A DNA stretch of 64,000 nucleotides from contig NZ_JAKVTG010000003.1 of the NCBI RefSeq assembly GCF_022489025.1, positions 124,001 to 188,000 of the forward strand. The letters run 5' to 3'. Below are positions 9,903-19,198 of the stretch, piece by piece. The notes under the pieces were generated by a model, which did not search any database, was not told the DNA's origin, and saw only the letters and a list, made by a program, of their open reading frames with translations. The first letter of the stretch is position 1. Each line of letters starts with the position of its first letter. Source of the stretch: Planococcus halocryophilus (GTDB lineage Bacteria; Bacillota; Bacilli; Bacillales_A; Planococcaceae). The translations under genes and the position numbers were made by a program.

Positions 9903-10355
9903 TTGAAACAATTCTTGTATTATTTCATTTGGACGTTAGTCATCGGATTAATCTTGTACTTAGGAATGCATCTTCAGTCACAGGTAGCTGAGATATCTCA
10001 AATGACATTTAATCTTTTTCCAATTCAAGTGTACATTGCTTTATTTCCAGTAGTGATAGGTTTACTGATTCGTACGCCGAAACTTATGCTTCAAAAGGCA
10101 GATGGGGGATCTTGGACTTACGATTGGATCAAATTTGCTGCAATTGGATTGCCTTCGCTTTATCTTGTTTTGATGACATTCATCCCGTTTTCACCTATAG
10201 CAGAAGGTTGGTTACCTATTCCAAATATACTTCTTTTTGGTGGAACGACTGTCCCTACAGTGGCCGGATTGGTTTTCGGGTACACCGTATTAGCGAGCGT
10301 TAAATTTTGTGGTAATTCAAAAGCTGAAGTACTAGAAACTAAAAATCCAATATAA
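9903..10355 (+). CDS. predicted four-helix membrane protein, unknown
   Basis: I do not recognise a family. The 150 residues hold four hydrophobic stretches (about 3-22, 40-60, 74-98 and 106-132) and very short loops, so it is an integral membrane protein. The start is TTG at 9903, seven bases after GGGGG; no in-frame ATG precedes the first helix. It is the first of three consecutive small membrane ORFs between yqfO and ispH, a position where B. subtilis has the unrelated yqfQ. Accessory or lineage-specific gene. Confidence 0.65.
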   Translation: MKQFLYYFIWTLVIGLILYLGMHLQSQVAEISQMTFNLFPIQVYIALFPVVIGLLIRTPKLMLQKADGGSWTYDWIKFAAIGLPSLYLVLMTFIPFSPIAEGWLPIPNILLFGGTTVPTVAGLVFGYTVLASVKFCGNSKAEVLETKNPI

Positions 10356-10494
10356 GACAGTGATTTTTTTAAAGTACGTCCTTCCAACAGATAGTACTTA
10401 AATACGTAGCTGCAATAAACCTATAGTATTTGCAGTAGCTAATATCATAAGTATATGAAATGAACTTATCTAGTCTTTTGAAAGAAGGGTGAAT

Positions 10495-10764
10495 ATGGAG
10501 AAGAAAAAGACTGGGGCTTCTTACATTTATATGGTGATTGCAGGAGTGGGAATATTCTTGTTGGCATTTGGTCTTCTAGAATATATATTGTTCGTAGGAA
10601 ACGTGAATACACCAGGTTTCTTTTTAACTTTTATTGGCTTTATAATACTTGTTCATTACATTTATTATCTAGAAAAAAAGAATGGAATGAGTAACAAGGT
10701 AATTTGGATAAAATCAGGAATGCTGATCTTATCGTTACTTACGATTGGTTACTTGTTTTACTGA
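10495..10764 (+). CDS. small predicted membrane protein, unknown
   Basis: The 89 residues contain three hydrophobic helices (about 10-30, 38-58 and 69-88) joined by short charged loops. The ATG at 10495 sits just after GAAGGGTG; a GTG six bases upstream is also in frame. There is no recognisable domain. Together with its neighbours it forms a run of small membrane genes of unknown role. Confidence 0.55.
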   Translation: MEKKKTGASYIYMVIAGVGIFLLAFGLLEYILFVGNVNTPGFFLTFIGFIILVHYIYYLEKKNGMSNKVIWIKSGMLILSLLTIGYLFY

Positions 10765-10807
10765 GAGTCAATTCATGTAGAAAGAGGCTAATAAAGGGAG
10801 CTGCTAA

Positions 10808-10960
10808 ATGGAAATATTTATTGCTGCATTATGCTGTATCTGGGTAACGTTTCTTTTATATTTAGTCATTGAAAAAAAGGTGACTAAACGAGATAAACTA
10901 TTGCTATACTTTAGTATCGCGAGCCTTCTTTTTGTCATAAGTATGTCATCACCTTACTAA
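10808..10960 (+). CDS. 50-residue predicted membrane protein
   Basis: A short ORF, MEIFIAALCCIWVTFLLYLV at its N-terminus, with a second hydrophobic segment near the C-terminus (LLYFSIASLLFVISM) and a basic loop between. It starts eight bases after AAAGGGAG and stops just before the convergent terminator. Its compact spacing after the 89-residue ORF suggests one transcript. Hypothetical. Confidence 0.4.
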   Translation: MEIFIAALCCIWVTFLLYLVIEKKVTKRDKLLLYFSIASLLFVISMSSPY

Positions 10961-10980
10961 ATAATCTGTAGAATAAAAAA

Positions 10981-11020
10981 AGCTGTCGCAAAAAGTTAGA
11001 ACCTAACTTTTGCGACAGCT
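10981..11020. terminator. bidirectional terminator between the small membrane ORFs and ispH
   Basis: Nearly perfect 18-bp stem (AGCTGTCGCAAAA...TTTTGCGACAGCT with one bulged A), with an A-run on the left and a T-run on the right, so it can end transcription from both sides. Confidence 0.9.
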
Positions 11021-11025
11021 TTTAA

Positions 11026-12006
11026 TTATTCACCTACTGGATAAGGCTCAATGCGATCCGATGGTTTCGGATGCTTGATTTTCGGTAAAATTTTATTAAG
11101 TGGTACAGAACGAGTTAACTGATGAGTGCTTGAGTCTGCTGGGTCGTAAAGATCCAAGAATTTCATCACTTCTTTAACGATAGGTGTTGGCGTAGATGCA
11201 CCTGCTGTAATACCTACAGTTTCAACGCCTTCTAACCATTCTAGCTTTAGCTCAGACAAATCAGAAATACGATATGCAGGAGTTCCGGCGATGTCTTGAG
11301 ACACTTGTGCCAAACGGTTTGAGTTATTGCTCATAGGGTCTCCAATAACTAACAATAAATCAGTGTCGCCTGCTTGTTGTGCGACCGCTTCTTGACGCAC
11401 TTGCGTAGCTAAGCAAATTTCTTTATGAACTTCAGAGTGTGGGAATTTTTCTTTTAAGCGCTCCATCATTGCTACAACGTCCCATTGGCTCATGGTTGTT
11501 TGGTTTGTCACAATGATTTTTTCAGAATCAAGTTGTAATTGGTTAACGTCTTCGACACTTTCCACTAAGTGAACCATGTCAGGTGCGACACCAATTGCGC
11601 CCTCAGGTTCAGGGTGCCCACTTTTTCCGATATAGACGATTTGGTAACCATCTGCAGTTTTCTCGCGGATCAAGTCATGAGTTACGGTAACGTCAGGACA
11701 TGTGGCATCAATCGATACTAAGCCTTTACGTCTCGCTAGCTCGCGAACTTGTGGAGAAACACCGTGCGCAGTAAAGATAACTGTACCACTTTCTACTTTT
11801 TCCAAAATTTCAAGACGGTTTGGGCCATCCAATGTAATAATACCGTCTTCTTCAAAAGCATCTGTTACGTGTTTATTATGGACAATCATTCCTAGTATAT
11901 AAATGGGGCGTGGTAAACTTTCGTCCATTGCAGCATTTTTGGCGATAACCATCGCATCGACCACTCCGTAACAATATCCTCTTGGCGATATTTTCATAAC
12001 TTTCAT
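11026..12006 (-). CDS. ispH: 4-hydroxy-3-methylbut-2-enyl diphosphate reductase
   Basis: Last step of the MEP isoprenoid pathway: reduces HMBPP to IPP and DMAPP using a [4Fe-4S] cluster. The three cluster cysteines are visible in RGYCYGV (about 13), DATCPDV (about 96) and [10 protein letters not shown] (about 193), with the substrate-binding HGVSP (about 78) and SNNSNRL (about 224). The start [12 protein letters not shown] at 12006 follows AAAGGAG; longer in-frame starts are unsupported. The 326-residue length is normal. With ispG at 17.2-18.3 kb both iron-sulfur steps of the pathway are present here. Confidence 0.96.
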   Translation of the reverse strand: MKVMKISPRGYCYGVVDAMVIAKNAAMDESLPRPIYILGMIVHNKHVTDAFEEDGIITLDGPNRLEILEKVESGTVIFTAHGVSPQVRELARRKGLVSIDATCPDVTVTHDLIREKTADGYQIVYIGKSGHPEPEGAIGVAPDMVHLVESVEDVNQLQLDSEKIIVTNQTTMSQWDVVAMMERLKEKFPHSEVHKEICLATQVRQEAVAQQAGDTDLLLVIGDPMSNNSNRLAQVSQDIAGTPAYRISDLSELKLEWLEGVETVGITAGASTPTPIVKEVMKFLDLYDPADSSTHQLTRSVPLNKILPKIKHPKPSDRIEPYPVGE

Positions 12007-12103
12007 CAAGTACCGCGCTCCTTTCAATTTCACAATCATATATTCATTATAACGGAGACGGCACAGCTTTACAAAAGTTGCATCGCGTAAAGTGGTGATT
12101 TTA

Positions 12104-12112
12104 TGCTATAAT
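12104..12112 (+). promoter_or_regulatory. extended -10 promoter of cshB-nfo
   Basis: TGCTATAAT is an extended -10 element with consensus TATAAT (12107-12112); no good -35 is seen at the usual distance. Confidence 0.5.
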
Positions 12113-12142
12113 ATCTAGAGCGTAAGGAGGGAATTTAATCCC

Positions 12143-13438
12143 ATGACAAAATTTAACGAATACCCATTCAAACCGTTTCTATTAGAAGCGGTAGAAAAAC
12201 TTGGTTTTACGGAACCGACACAGATTCAAAAGGAAATGATGCCCCATATATTGAAAGGCACAAGTGCAATTGGACAATCCCACACAGGGACTGGAAAAAC
12301 GCATAGTTTCATTATTCCAATTGTAGAACGTATCGACGTCAGCAAACAGGAAGTGCAGGCGGTAATTTCAGCACCGACACGTGAACTTGGAACGCAGATC
12401 TTCAATGAGTTGCAAAAACTAGTTGTTGGATCGGGCATTGAAGTAAAATCGTTTATCGGTGGTACGGACAAGCAACGTTCGATTAACAAATTAAAAACAC
12501 AGCCCCATATCGTAGTCGGAACTCCTGGTCGGTTAAGAGACTTGGTGAAAGAAAACGCATTGTTGGTTCACACAGGTAAAATTCTTGTAGTGGATGAAGC
12601 TGACTTAGCTTTCGATCTTGGTTTTATCGAAGAAATTGACCAAGTAGCTGGGAAAATGAAAGACGATCTAGAAATGTATGTCTTTTCAGCGACAATTCCT
12701 GAAAAACTAAAACCATTCTTGAAAAAATACATGGAATCACCAGTTCATGTGAAAATTGGCGACAAACGTCCAACTGCAGATGGTTTAGACTTTTACTTAG
12801 TGCCAGTTCGTAGTAAAAAGAAAATGGATCGCTTGCAGGACGTGATGAAAGCGATCAATCCTTATTTAGCCATTATTTTCGTTAACACGCGTACAAATGC
12901 GGATTATGTCGCGGACCAACTAGCGAAAGAAGGCATTCGTGTTGGACGTGTCCACGGCGATTTAGCACCACGTGAACGCGTTAAAATGATGCGTCAAATT
13001 CGTGACTTGGAATATCAATACATCGTAGCAACAGATCTTGCAGCTCGTGGAATTGATATTCAAGGCATCAGCCATGTTATCAACTACGAATTACCTGAAG
13101 ACCTGGAATTCTTCATTCACCGTGTAGGCCGCACAGCTCGCGCTGGAATGAAAGGATTAGCGATTACGTTATTCAAACCAGAAGAAGAAGATGCAATTGT
13201 CCGTATTGAGAAAATGGGCATTCCTTTCCAACAAAAAGATATTGTTAAAGGCGAATTTGTCGACTTGAAAGAGCGTCATAGCCGGACAACTCGTACAAGA
13301 AAAGTGAACGAAGCAGACGCGAAAGCGAAAACAATGGTTCACAAACCGAAAAAAGTAAGACCAATGTACAAGAAGAAGATGAAGTGGAAAATGGACGAAA
13401 TTAAGAAAATGGAACGACGCAAAAATCGTAAAAAATAA
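12143..13438 (+). CDS. cshB: DEAD-box RNA helicase CshB
   Basis: ATP-dependent RNA helicase, a cold-shock/ribosome and mRNA-remodelling factor in Bacillus. The 431 residues carry the Q-motif, motif I SHTGTGKTHS (about 46), PTREL, TPGRL, motif II VDEADLAFD (about 151), SAT, ATDLAARGIDI and HRVGRTARAG, followed by a very basic tail (about 395-431) rich in Lys/Arg for RNA contact. The start follows AAGGAGGG. It lies 12 bp upstream of nfo, the same pair as yqfR-yqfS in B. subtilis. Confidence 0.95.
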   Translation: MTKFNEYPFKPFLLEAVEKLGFTEPTQIQKEMMPHILKGTSAIGQSHTGTGKTHSFIIPIVERIDVSKQEVQAVISAPTRELGTQIFNELQKLVVGSGIEVKSFIGGTDKQRSINKLKTQPHIVVGTPGRLRDLVKENALLVHTGKILVVDEADLAFDLGFIEEIDQVAGKMKDDLEMYVFSATIPEKLKPFLKKYMESPVHVKIGDKRPTADGLDFYLVPVRSKKKMDRLQDVMKAINPYLAIIFVNTRTNADYVADQLAKEGIRVGRVHGDLAPRERVKMMRQIRDLEYQYIVATDLAARGIDIQGISHVINYELPEDLEFFIHRVGRTARAGMKGLAITLFKPEEEDAIVRIEKMGIPFQQKDIVKGEFVDLKERHSRTTRTRKVNEADAKAKTMVHKPKKVRPMYKKKMKWKMDEIKKMERRKNRKK

Positions 13439-13450
13439 GGAGATAGGTCA

Positions 13451-14344
13451 ATGTTATTAGGATCTCACGTATCAATGAGCGGCAAAAAGATGCTGCTTGC
13501 AGCAAGCGAAGAAGCCGCTTCTTACGGAGCGTCGACTTTCATGATCTATACCGGCGCACCTCAAAACACGCGCCGAAAACCGATTGAAGACTTAAATATC
13601 GATGCTGGGCTTGCTCATATGGCAGCCAATAATTTAACAAATATTGTGGTCCATGCACCGTATATTATCAACTTAGGAAATACGCAAAAGCCTGAAACTT
13701 TTCAGCACGGTGTTGAATTTCTACAAAAAGAAATTGAACGCACTGCAGCACTTGGTGCAAAACAAATTGTTTTACATCCGGGTGCACATGTAGGAGCCGG
13801 TGCTGATGCAGGGATAGCTAAGATTATTGAAGGATTAAATGAAGTTTTAACGCAAGATTATCCTGTTAATATTGCGCTTGAAACGATGGCTGGAAAAGGT
13901 ACAGAATGTGGACGTAGTTTTGAGGAAATCGCCGCAATTATTAATGGTGTGACTCATAATGAACGTTTGTCTGTATGTTTTGACACTTGTCATACACATG
14001 ATGCGGGTTACAACATCAAAGAAGATTTTAATGGAGTACTCGAAGAGTTTGACCGTATTGTTGGGATTGATCGTCTTCAAGTACTACACATTAATGACAG
14101 TAAAAATGTTCGTGGAGCGGCTAAAGACCGCCACGAAAATATTGGCTTTGGTGAAATTGGCTTTGATGCCTTAAACGGCATTGTTCATCATCCGGACTTA
14201 ATGCATGTACCAAAAATTCTCGAAACCCCATATGTGGGAGCAGATGCTAAAAATAAAAAACCGCCATATGCATTTGAAATTGAAATGTTTAAAGCGGGTG
14301 TCTTTTCACCGGGAGTTATCGAAGAATTAAAATCTTCTTTATAA
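13451..14344 (+). CDS. nfo: deoxyribonuclease IV (AP endonuclease)
   Basis: Zinc-dependent apurinic/apyrimidinic endonuclease of base excision repair, with a xylose-isomerase-like TIM barrel. Metal ligands lie in VVHAPY (about 65), LHPGAH (about 113), ETMAG (about 145), [10 protein letters not shown] (about 178-187) and HINDSKN...[10 protein letters not shown] (about 213-235). The 297-residue length is standard. It follows cshB closely and ends at a strong terminator. Confidence 0.96.
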   Translation: MLLGSHVSMSGKKMLLAASEEAASYGASTFMIYTGAPQNTRRKPIEDLNIDAGLAHMAANNLTNIVVHAPYIINLGNTQKPETFQHGVEFLQKEIERTAALGAKQIVLHPGAHVGAGADAGIAKIIEGLNEVLTQDYPVNIALETMAGKGTECGRSFEEIAAIINGVTHNERLSVCFDTCHTHDAGYNIKEDFNGVLEEFDRIVGIDRLQVLHINDSKNVRGAAKDRHENIGFGEIGFDALNGIVHHPDLMHVPKILETPYVGADAKNKKPPYAFEIEMFKAGVFSPGVIEELKSSL

Positions 14345-14360
14345 ATAGAAGCAGTTATCG

Positions 14361-14401
14361 CTGAAGACAGTCCCATAATTGGGACTGTCTTCAGCTTTTT
14401 T
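14361..14401 (+). terminator. intrinsic terminator of cshB-nfo
   Basis: CTGAAGACAGTCCC and GGGACTGTCTTCAG form a perfect 14-bp stem, followed by CTTTTTT. Confidence 0.93.
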
Positions 14402-14471
14402 GATTTTTATAAAACTCTTATTTCAATAGAATTGAGAAAAAACTGATTACAAGCGATTCAAGCAAAATCTA

Positions 14472-14531
14472 TTTACATTAGTGCTGAACTAAACTATACT
14501 TTTCTAATGTAAATCGTAATCATTATTAATT
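14472..14531 (+). promoter_or_regulatory. promoter and Zur operator of the znu-zur operon
   Basis: TTTACA (14472-14477) and TATACT (14495-14500) are spaced 17 bp. Immediately downstream, 14511-14531 matches the Bacillus Zur box pattern (AAATCGTAATCATTATTAATT). In addition TTTACATTAG (14472-14481) and CTAATGTAAA (14504-14513) are a perfect 10-bp inverted repeat that brackets the promoter core. Repression by zinc-loaded Zur, encoded third in the operon, is inferred. Confidence 0.8.
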
Positions 14532-14548
14532 AGAAAAGAGGCGAAACA

Positions 14549-15316
14549 ATGGTTGCGCCATTAATCGACATTCAAGATATCAGTTTTGAATATGAAGAAA
14601 CCAAAGCGTTAGATCATATTTCCATGAAAGTGGAAGAAGGCGATTTTTTAGCAATATTAGGTCCGAACGGATCAGGGAAATCAACTTTATTAAAAATCAT
14701 GTTAGGGCTTATCAAACCAAGCAAAGGGAAAATAGAACTTTTTGGAGTAGACTCGAAAAGTTTTAAAAACCGTGAATGGATTGGTTATGTATCTCAAAAA
14801 TCAAATTCATTTAACTCAGGCTTTCCGGCGACTGTTAAAGAAGTGGTTGCAGGAGGCTTAGTAAAGAAAACAGGTTTGTTTCATCGGATGCCTAAAAAAA
14901 CGTATGAACAAGTAGTTGAAGCATTAGAAGCGGTCAGTATGGAAGCATTTATTGATAGAAGCATCAGTGAACTTTCTGGTGGTCAGCAGCAACGTATTTT
15001 CATTGCGCGAGCATTGATTGCAAAACCAAAAGTGTTAATACTGGATGAACCAACGGTTGGAATTGACCATGAAAATGTTCAAGCATTTTATGACATGTTG
15101 GCCAGATTAAATCAGGATAAAAACATTACAATGGTGCTCGTTACACATGATGTGGATACGGTAACAGATCGAATCACTCATGTTGCGTGTTTAAATCAAA
15201 CAATCCATTTCCACGGCTATAAAGAACAGCTTCACACGATGAGTGACGAAAAGCGCGAAGCGTGGTATGGCCATTCTGTCCGAAAAATTCACCATATCGG
15301 AGGAAGCCACACATGA
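14549..15316 (+). CDS. znuC: zinc ABC transporter, ATP-binding protein
   Basis: Cytoplasmic ATPase of a zinc (metal) uptake ABC importer. The 255 residues carry Walker A GPNGSGKST (about 39-47), the Q-loop YVSQKSN, signature LSGGQQQR (about 143) and Walker B VLILDEPTVGID (about 163-174), then the H-loop VTHD. It overlaps znuB by 4 bp (ATGA). The substrate-binding lipoprotein is not in this cluster and must be encoded elsewhere. Zinc is inferred from the Zur box upstream and the Fur-family gene downstream. Confidence 0.93.
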   Translation: MVAPLIDIQDISFEYEETKALDHISMKVEEGDFLAILGPNGSGKSTLLKIMLGLIKPSKGKIELFGVDSKSFKNREWIGYVSQKSNSFNSGFPATVKEVVAGGLVKKTGLFHRMPKKTYEQVVEALEAVSMEAFIDRSISELSGGQQQRIFIARALIAKPKVLILDEPTVGIDHENVQAFYDMLARLNQDKNITMVLVTHDVDTVTDRITHVACLNQTIHFHGYKEQLHTMSDEKREAWYGHSVRKIHHIGGSHT

Positions 15317-16167
15317 TAGAAGCTATTTTTTCTTATGAATTTTTACAAAATGCCTTTGCGGCAGGGTTAATCATTGGAGTTATTGCACCGTTACTTGGGG
15401 TGTTTATCGTTGTACGCAGATTGTCATTAATCGCTGATGCGTTAAGCCATGTTACGTTAGCGGGCATCGCAGGAAGTTTGTACTTGAGTCAAAGTGTAGC
15501 TTCTTTAGCTCTTTTAAATCCATTGTTTCTTGGGATTGCAGCTTCAGTAGGTGGCTCAATGTTAATCGAACGTTTAAGAAGCTTGTATAAGCATTATCAA
15601 GAATTAGCGATACCAATTATATTATCTGCAGGTATTGGGTTTGGTGCTATTTTTATTTCTTTAGCTGAAGGCTTTTCTAGTGACTTGTTTGGTTATTTAT
15701 TCGGCTCGGTTTCAGCAGTAAGCAGAGAAGACTTGTTTATTGTTATGGGTGTGGCAATAGTCGTTCTTGTTTTTGTGTTTATCTTCTTTAAAGAATTATT
15801 CGTTTTATCATTTGACGACGAATATGCAAGAGCTTCTGGCTTGCCAGCTAAATGGATTCACTTTATGTTTATGATCGTAACAGCACTCGTGATTGCAGGA
15901 TCAATGCGAATTGTTGGTATATTGCTTGTATCATCGCTTATGACCATTCCGGTTGCAACAGCGATGCGTGTCACAAAAAGTTTCAAACAAACGATTTTCT
16001 TATCGATTGCTTTTGGTGAAATTTCCGTTATTACCGGATTAGTATCTGCTTTTTACTTAGACTTGGCTCCGGGTGGAACAATTGTTGTGACATCAATTTT
16101 CCTATTATTACTAGTCCTTGCGTATAAAAAAATAATGGTTTCGCGTAAAAAAGGAGCGATTGCATGA
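15313..16167 (+). CDS. znuB: zinc ABC transporter, permease
   Basis: ABC-3 family permease with about eight membrane helices, 284 residues, starting at the ATG that overlaps the znuC stop. Family features include FIVVRRLSLIADALSHVTLAG at about 36-56 and the EYARASGLPAKW loop preceding the later helices. A longer in-frame start inside znuC has no ribosome site. Overlap at both ends (4 bp each) shows tight coupling with znuC and zur. Confidence 0.93.
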   Translation: MIEAIFSYEFLQNAFAAGLIIGVIAPLLGVFIVVRRLSLIADALSHVTLAGIAGSLYLSQSVASLALLNPLFLGIAASVGGSMLIERLRSLYKHYQELAIPIILSAGIGFGAIFISLAEGFSSDLFGYLFGSVSAVSREDLFIVMGVAIVVLVFVFIFFKELFVLSFDDEYARASGLPAKWIHFMFMIVTALVIAGSMRIVGILLVSSLMTIPVATAMRVTKSFKQTIFLSIAFGEISVITGLVSAFYLDLAPGGTIVVTSIFLLLLVLAYKKIMVSRKKGAIA

Positions 16168-16574
16168 ATTTAACAACTGCATGGAAAATTCTAAAAGACA
16201 AAGGTTTCAAGGAAACATCGAAACGCAATCAAATTTTAGAGCTGTTTGCGAACGATGAACGTTATTTGACTGCGAGAGATTTGTTGGATGTTATGCAAAA
16301 AGACTATCCAAGCATGAGCTACGACACAGTGTATCGGAACTTAGCAACATTTGTATCGCTCGGCATATTAGAAGAAACCGAATTATCGGGTGAACGTCAT
16401 TTTCGTATGCAATGCGAAAGCGATCATCACCATCATCATTTTATTTGCATGGATTGTGGCAAAATAAAAGAAATTCCGATTTGTCCGATGGATATGTTAG
16501 GTACAGCTTTACCCGCATACGAAATTGCCAATCACAAATTTGAAATATACGGGAAATGTCCCGAATGCAAATAA
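16164..16574 (+). CDS. zur: Fur-family zinc uptake regulator
   Basis: Metal-dependent repressor. An N-terminal winged helix (TSKRNQILELFANDERYLTA, about 18-60) is followed by a dimerisation domain with a histidine run (SDHHHHHFICMDCGK, about 88-102) and paired cysteines CMDC and CPEC, the structural zinc site of Fur proteins. At 136 residues it is a compact member. Its position as third gene of the znu operon with a Zur box upstream supports Zur rather than Fur or PerR, and suggests autoregulation. Confidence 0.88.
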   Translation: MNLTTAWKILKDKGFKETSKRNQILELFANDERYLTARDLLDVMQKDYPSMSYDTVYRNLATFVSLGILEETELSGERHFRMQCESDHHHHHFICMDCGKIKEIPICPMDMLGTALPAYEIANHKFEIYGKCPECK

Positions 16575-16575
16575 A

Positions 16576-16608
16576 AGCGAGAGTGGGGAAGTCCACTCTC
16601 GCTTTTTT
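16576..16608 (+). terminator. intrinsic terminator of znuCB-zur
   Basis: AGCGAGAGTGG and CCACTCTCGCT form an 11-bp stem followed by TTTTT; it also faces the 3' end of the convergent yqfW. Confidence 0.9.
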
Positions 16609-16610
16609 CG

Positions 16611-17201
16611 TTATTTGCGGTTTAACGTTTCTTGCAGACTGAATTCGCTTTTAACCCATTGTTCTGCTTCAAGCCAGTCATAAACGCGTACGACATTCGA
16701 TGGAACAGCCTCGCGGTTATAAGGTGTATCAAAAAGAATGACGGGTATATCCAACTCTTCAGCTATTTCTACAGCATTGTCGTGTTTGTCTTCGAAAAAC
16801 AAATCCACATTATGACGTTTTGCTGTTTCGATTTTTTTATGAGAACCGATCAATTCAATGTGATCATATGCAATGGCATGTTCTTCAAACCAATTCAACG
16901 TAATGTCACGAACATTGTCGCCTCGAGCAGAAATATAATACAGTTCGTATTGGTCTTTCCAGTTGTTTAAAATTTGTTTGGCATGCTCAGAAACAGGAGA
17001 AGCCGCATAAATGCGCGGCTCGGAATCCCGGAACCAAGAATAAAATTCACCTTGTGTCAAATGGGGTAAAGCTGCGGTCAAATCATATTCTTTAATATCA
17101 TCCAAAGTTAATTGACTGTTAAATTGTTCATTTATATGAGGAATCAGTGACGTTGGCGAAGTCACTGTTCCATCAATATCTATTCCAAAACGGTATTTCA
17201 T
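16611..17201 (-). CDS. yqfW: 5'(3')-deoxyribonucleotidase-like HAD phosphatase (YqfW)
   Basis: Haloacid dehalogenase superfamily protein of the NT5C/YqfW type, 196 residues. Motif I is FGIDIDGTVTSP at the N-terminus (the first Asp is the nucleophile), motif II lies in YYISARGD (about 94) and motif III in LFFEDKHDNA (about 134). Family members dephosphorylate nucleotides, but the substrate here is unknown. It lies just downstream of ispG on the same strand, the order seen in Bacillus but more compact. Confidence 0.85.
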   Translation of the reverse strand: MKYRFGIDIDGTVTSPTSLIPHINEQFNSQLTLDDIKEYDLTAALPHLTQGEFYSWFRDSEPRIYAASPVSEHAKQILNNWKDQYELYYISARGDNVRDITLNWFEEHAIAYDHIELIGSHKKIETAKRHNVDLFFEDKHDNAVEIAEELDIPVILFDTPYNREAVPSNVVRVYDWLEAEQWVKSEFSLQETLNRK

Positions 17202-17213
17202 CTATTCACAACC

Positions 17214-18332
17214 TTATACTTGTTGTTCTAATTCTTTTTTCTCTGCTGCTTGCTTCGCAAAATATTCTTCAGCTAACTTGTCGATTTCAACTTTCAATTC
17301 TTCGACCATTGTTGCTTCAGGGACTTTACGAACTGTTTTGCCTTTCATAAACAGCAATCCTTCGCCGCGAGCACCCGCAATACCGATATCGGCTTCGCGC
17401 GCTTCACCTGGACCGTTAACTGCACAGCCTAGAACAGCTACTTTTAATGGTGCTTTAATGTGCGAGATGTATTCTTCCACTTCGTTGGCAATTGTAATCA
17501 AATCAATTTCAATACGTCCGCATGTAGGGCATGAAATAAGTGTTGCTGCGTTTGAAGAAAGGCCGAAAATTTTCAGCATTTCACGCGCTACTTTTACTTC
17601 TTCAACTGGGTCTGCACTCAGCGATACACGAAGTGTGTTACCAATTCCTTTTGCGAACAAAGCGCCAAGCCCAGCTGCACTTTTCACTGTTCCTGAGAAC
17701 AACGTTCCGGATTCAGTAATACCTAAGTGAAGTGGGTAGTCAAAAGCTTTTGAAGCTAGTTCATATGCTTCAACCGCTAAGCTTACATCTGAAGCTTTTA
17801 ATGAAACAATAATATCGTGGAAATCCAAGTCTTCTAAAATTTTAATGTGGTGAAGCGCACTTTCGACCATACCTTCAGCCGTTGGGTAGCCGTATTTCTC
17901 TAGAATTTTACGTTCTAGTGATCCTGCGTTAACCCCGATGCGAATTGGAATGCCTTTTGCTTTAGCGGCATTTACAACAGCTTCAACTTTTTCGCGACGT
18001 CCAATATTCCCTGGGTTGATGCGGATTTTATCAGCGCCTTGTTCAATCGCAATTAAAGCTAATTTATAGTCAAAATGAATATCTACTACTAAAGGAATGT
18101 TAATGCGTGCTTTAATTGCGCCGATTGCATAAGCTGCACGTTCGTCAGGACATGCCACGCGAACAATTTGGCATCCCGCTTCTTCTAAGCGCAAAATTTC
18201 AGCGACCGTCGCTTCAACGTCGTGTGTTTTAGTAGTAGCCATACTTTGTATAAATAATTCATTACTGCCGCCAATCGTCAAATCTCCGACTTTTACGGGG
18301 CGTGTGTTTGAACGGTGTGTCATTTCGCTCAT
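17214..18332 (-). CDS. ispG: 4-hydroxy-3-methylbut-2-en-1-yl diphosphate synthase (flavodoxin)
   Basis: Penultimate MEP-pathway enzyme, converting MEcPP to HMBPP with a [4Fe-4S] cluster. A TIM-barrel N-terminal domain ([42 protein letters not shown]) is followed by the cluster domain with ISCPTCGR (about 265) and [13 protein letters not shown] (about 302), giving the three cysteine ligands. The length of 372 is typical. Its promoter lies about 110 bp upstream, leaving an untranslated leader with no family I recognise. yqfW follows within 12 bp. Confidence 0.96.
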   Translation of the reverse strand: MSEMTHRSNTRPVKVGDLTIGGSNELFIQSMATTKTHDVEATVAEILRLEEAGCQIVRVACPDERAAYAIGAIKARINIPLVVDIHFDYKLALIAIEQGADKIRINPGNIGRREKVEAVVNAAKAKGIPIRIGVNAGSLERKILEKYGYPTAEGMVESALHHIKILEDLDFHDIIVSLKASDVSLAVEAYELASKAFDYPLHLGITESGTLFSGTVKSAAGLGALFAKGIGNTLRVSLSADPVEEVKVAREMLKIFGLSSNAATLISCPTCGRIEIDLITIANEVEEYISHIKAPLKVAVLGCAVNGPGEAREADIGIAGARGEGLLFMKGKTVRKVPEATMVEELKVEIDKLAEEYFAKQAAEKKELEQQV

Positions 18333-18442
18333 GAAAAAATCTCTCCTTTTTAGTGGTGGCCTGTTTTACCGGCTCACATATCTTTGTCCTACATATAAGG
18401 CTTATCCCAAAGTATGCAGGCTCTCTTCTATTGCCTATAGCC

Positions 18443-18472
18443 ATTTTAGCAGTGTCGTGCTCTAAATGACAA
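18443..18472 (-). promoter_or_regulatory. promoter of ispG-yqfW
   Basis: On the minus strand TTGTCA (18472-18467) and TAAAAT (18448-18443) are spaced 18 bp. The start codon is about 110 bp downstream, leaving a sizeable leader. Confidence 0.55.
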
Positions 18473-18514
18473 GAAAGACGGCTAATTTACACCGCTGTTA
18501 CCAATAAGTCGAGC

Positions 18515-19036
18515 TTAAGCATCTTTCTTTAACGGTGGTTTTTTGGGGTAATAGCCGATTGCCATATATATATAGAAGATGGTCAATAAACTTGTAGCTA
18601 ATGAAACTTTAAAATCGAGGTCAAAAAAACTTAAAACAAACGCCACTAATGTTGGAATGGTTACACTAAGAGCGGTAGTTCGCCATAAGTGGCGGTATTC
18701 ACCTCGACGTTTTCTGCTATTCAAAATCAATAAAGCGATTAACGCAAACAAACTGATTTTGATAAAATGATAAATTGTAGTTGAGACAAATAAGAAAACA
18801 AAAGCAAACGGGTAAAGGAGCCAATCGATTTCTTCGACAAATTCGATGAGTCCATCTATACTGCTAGAGGCATTACCTAACCCGGTGCTCCACTCAACAA
18901 AAGATGCGACTGTTAACAAGGATATAAAGAAAAAAATAAACTGCATTATTTTTCCGATGCCCATAATTCGGACAGCAGCTTGTTTTTTAGGTTCCATTAA
19001 ACTCGCTTTAAATAATTGGTATAGGTTCAAAATCAT
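18515..19036 (-). CDS. yqgB: DUF1189 membrane protein (YqgB-like)
   Basis: Integral membrane protein of 173 residues with four hydrophobic segments (about 28-48, 72-95, 98-116 and 124-165). The DUF1189 hallmark of an N-terminal amphipathic segment (LYQLFKASLMEPKKQAAVRI) is present. The function is unknown for the family. Placement next to ispG and before yqgC/sodA matches the B. subtilis order. Confidence 0.8.
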   Translation of the reverse strand: MILNLYQLFKASLMEPKKQAAVRIMGIGKIMQFIFFFISLLTVASFVEWSTGLGNASSSIDGLIEFVEEIDWLLYPFAFVFLFVSTTIYHFIKISLFALIALLILNSRKRRGEYRHLWRTTALSVTIPTLVAFVLSFFDLDFKVSLATSLLTIFYIYMAIGYYPKKPPLKKDA

Positions 19037-19198
19037 CTTCCTCTCATTTATACCAATAATCGTACCACGTAGATTGTAAAAAAAAACGCCGCTTTGTTAC
19101 GGGAATGTAAATTTTGCAGAAAGGTGTTTACAAATTATTAGTAAACTACGCATAATAGGTTAGGTGTGAATATGAAATTTAGGAGTTGAATATGTATC

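Noticed and set aside
18333-18442. Riboswitch in the ispG leader
   Set aside because: The leader is about 110 bases but shows no motif of a known class; left as plain untranslated sequence.
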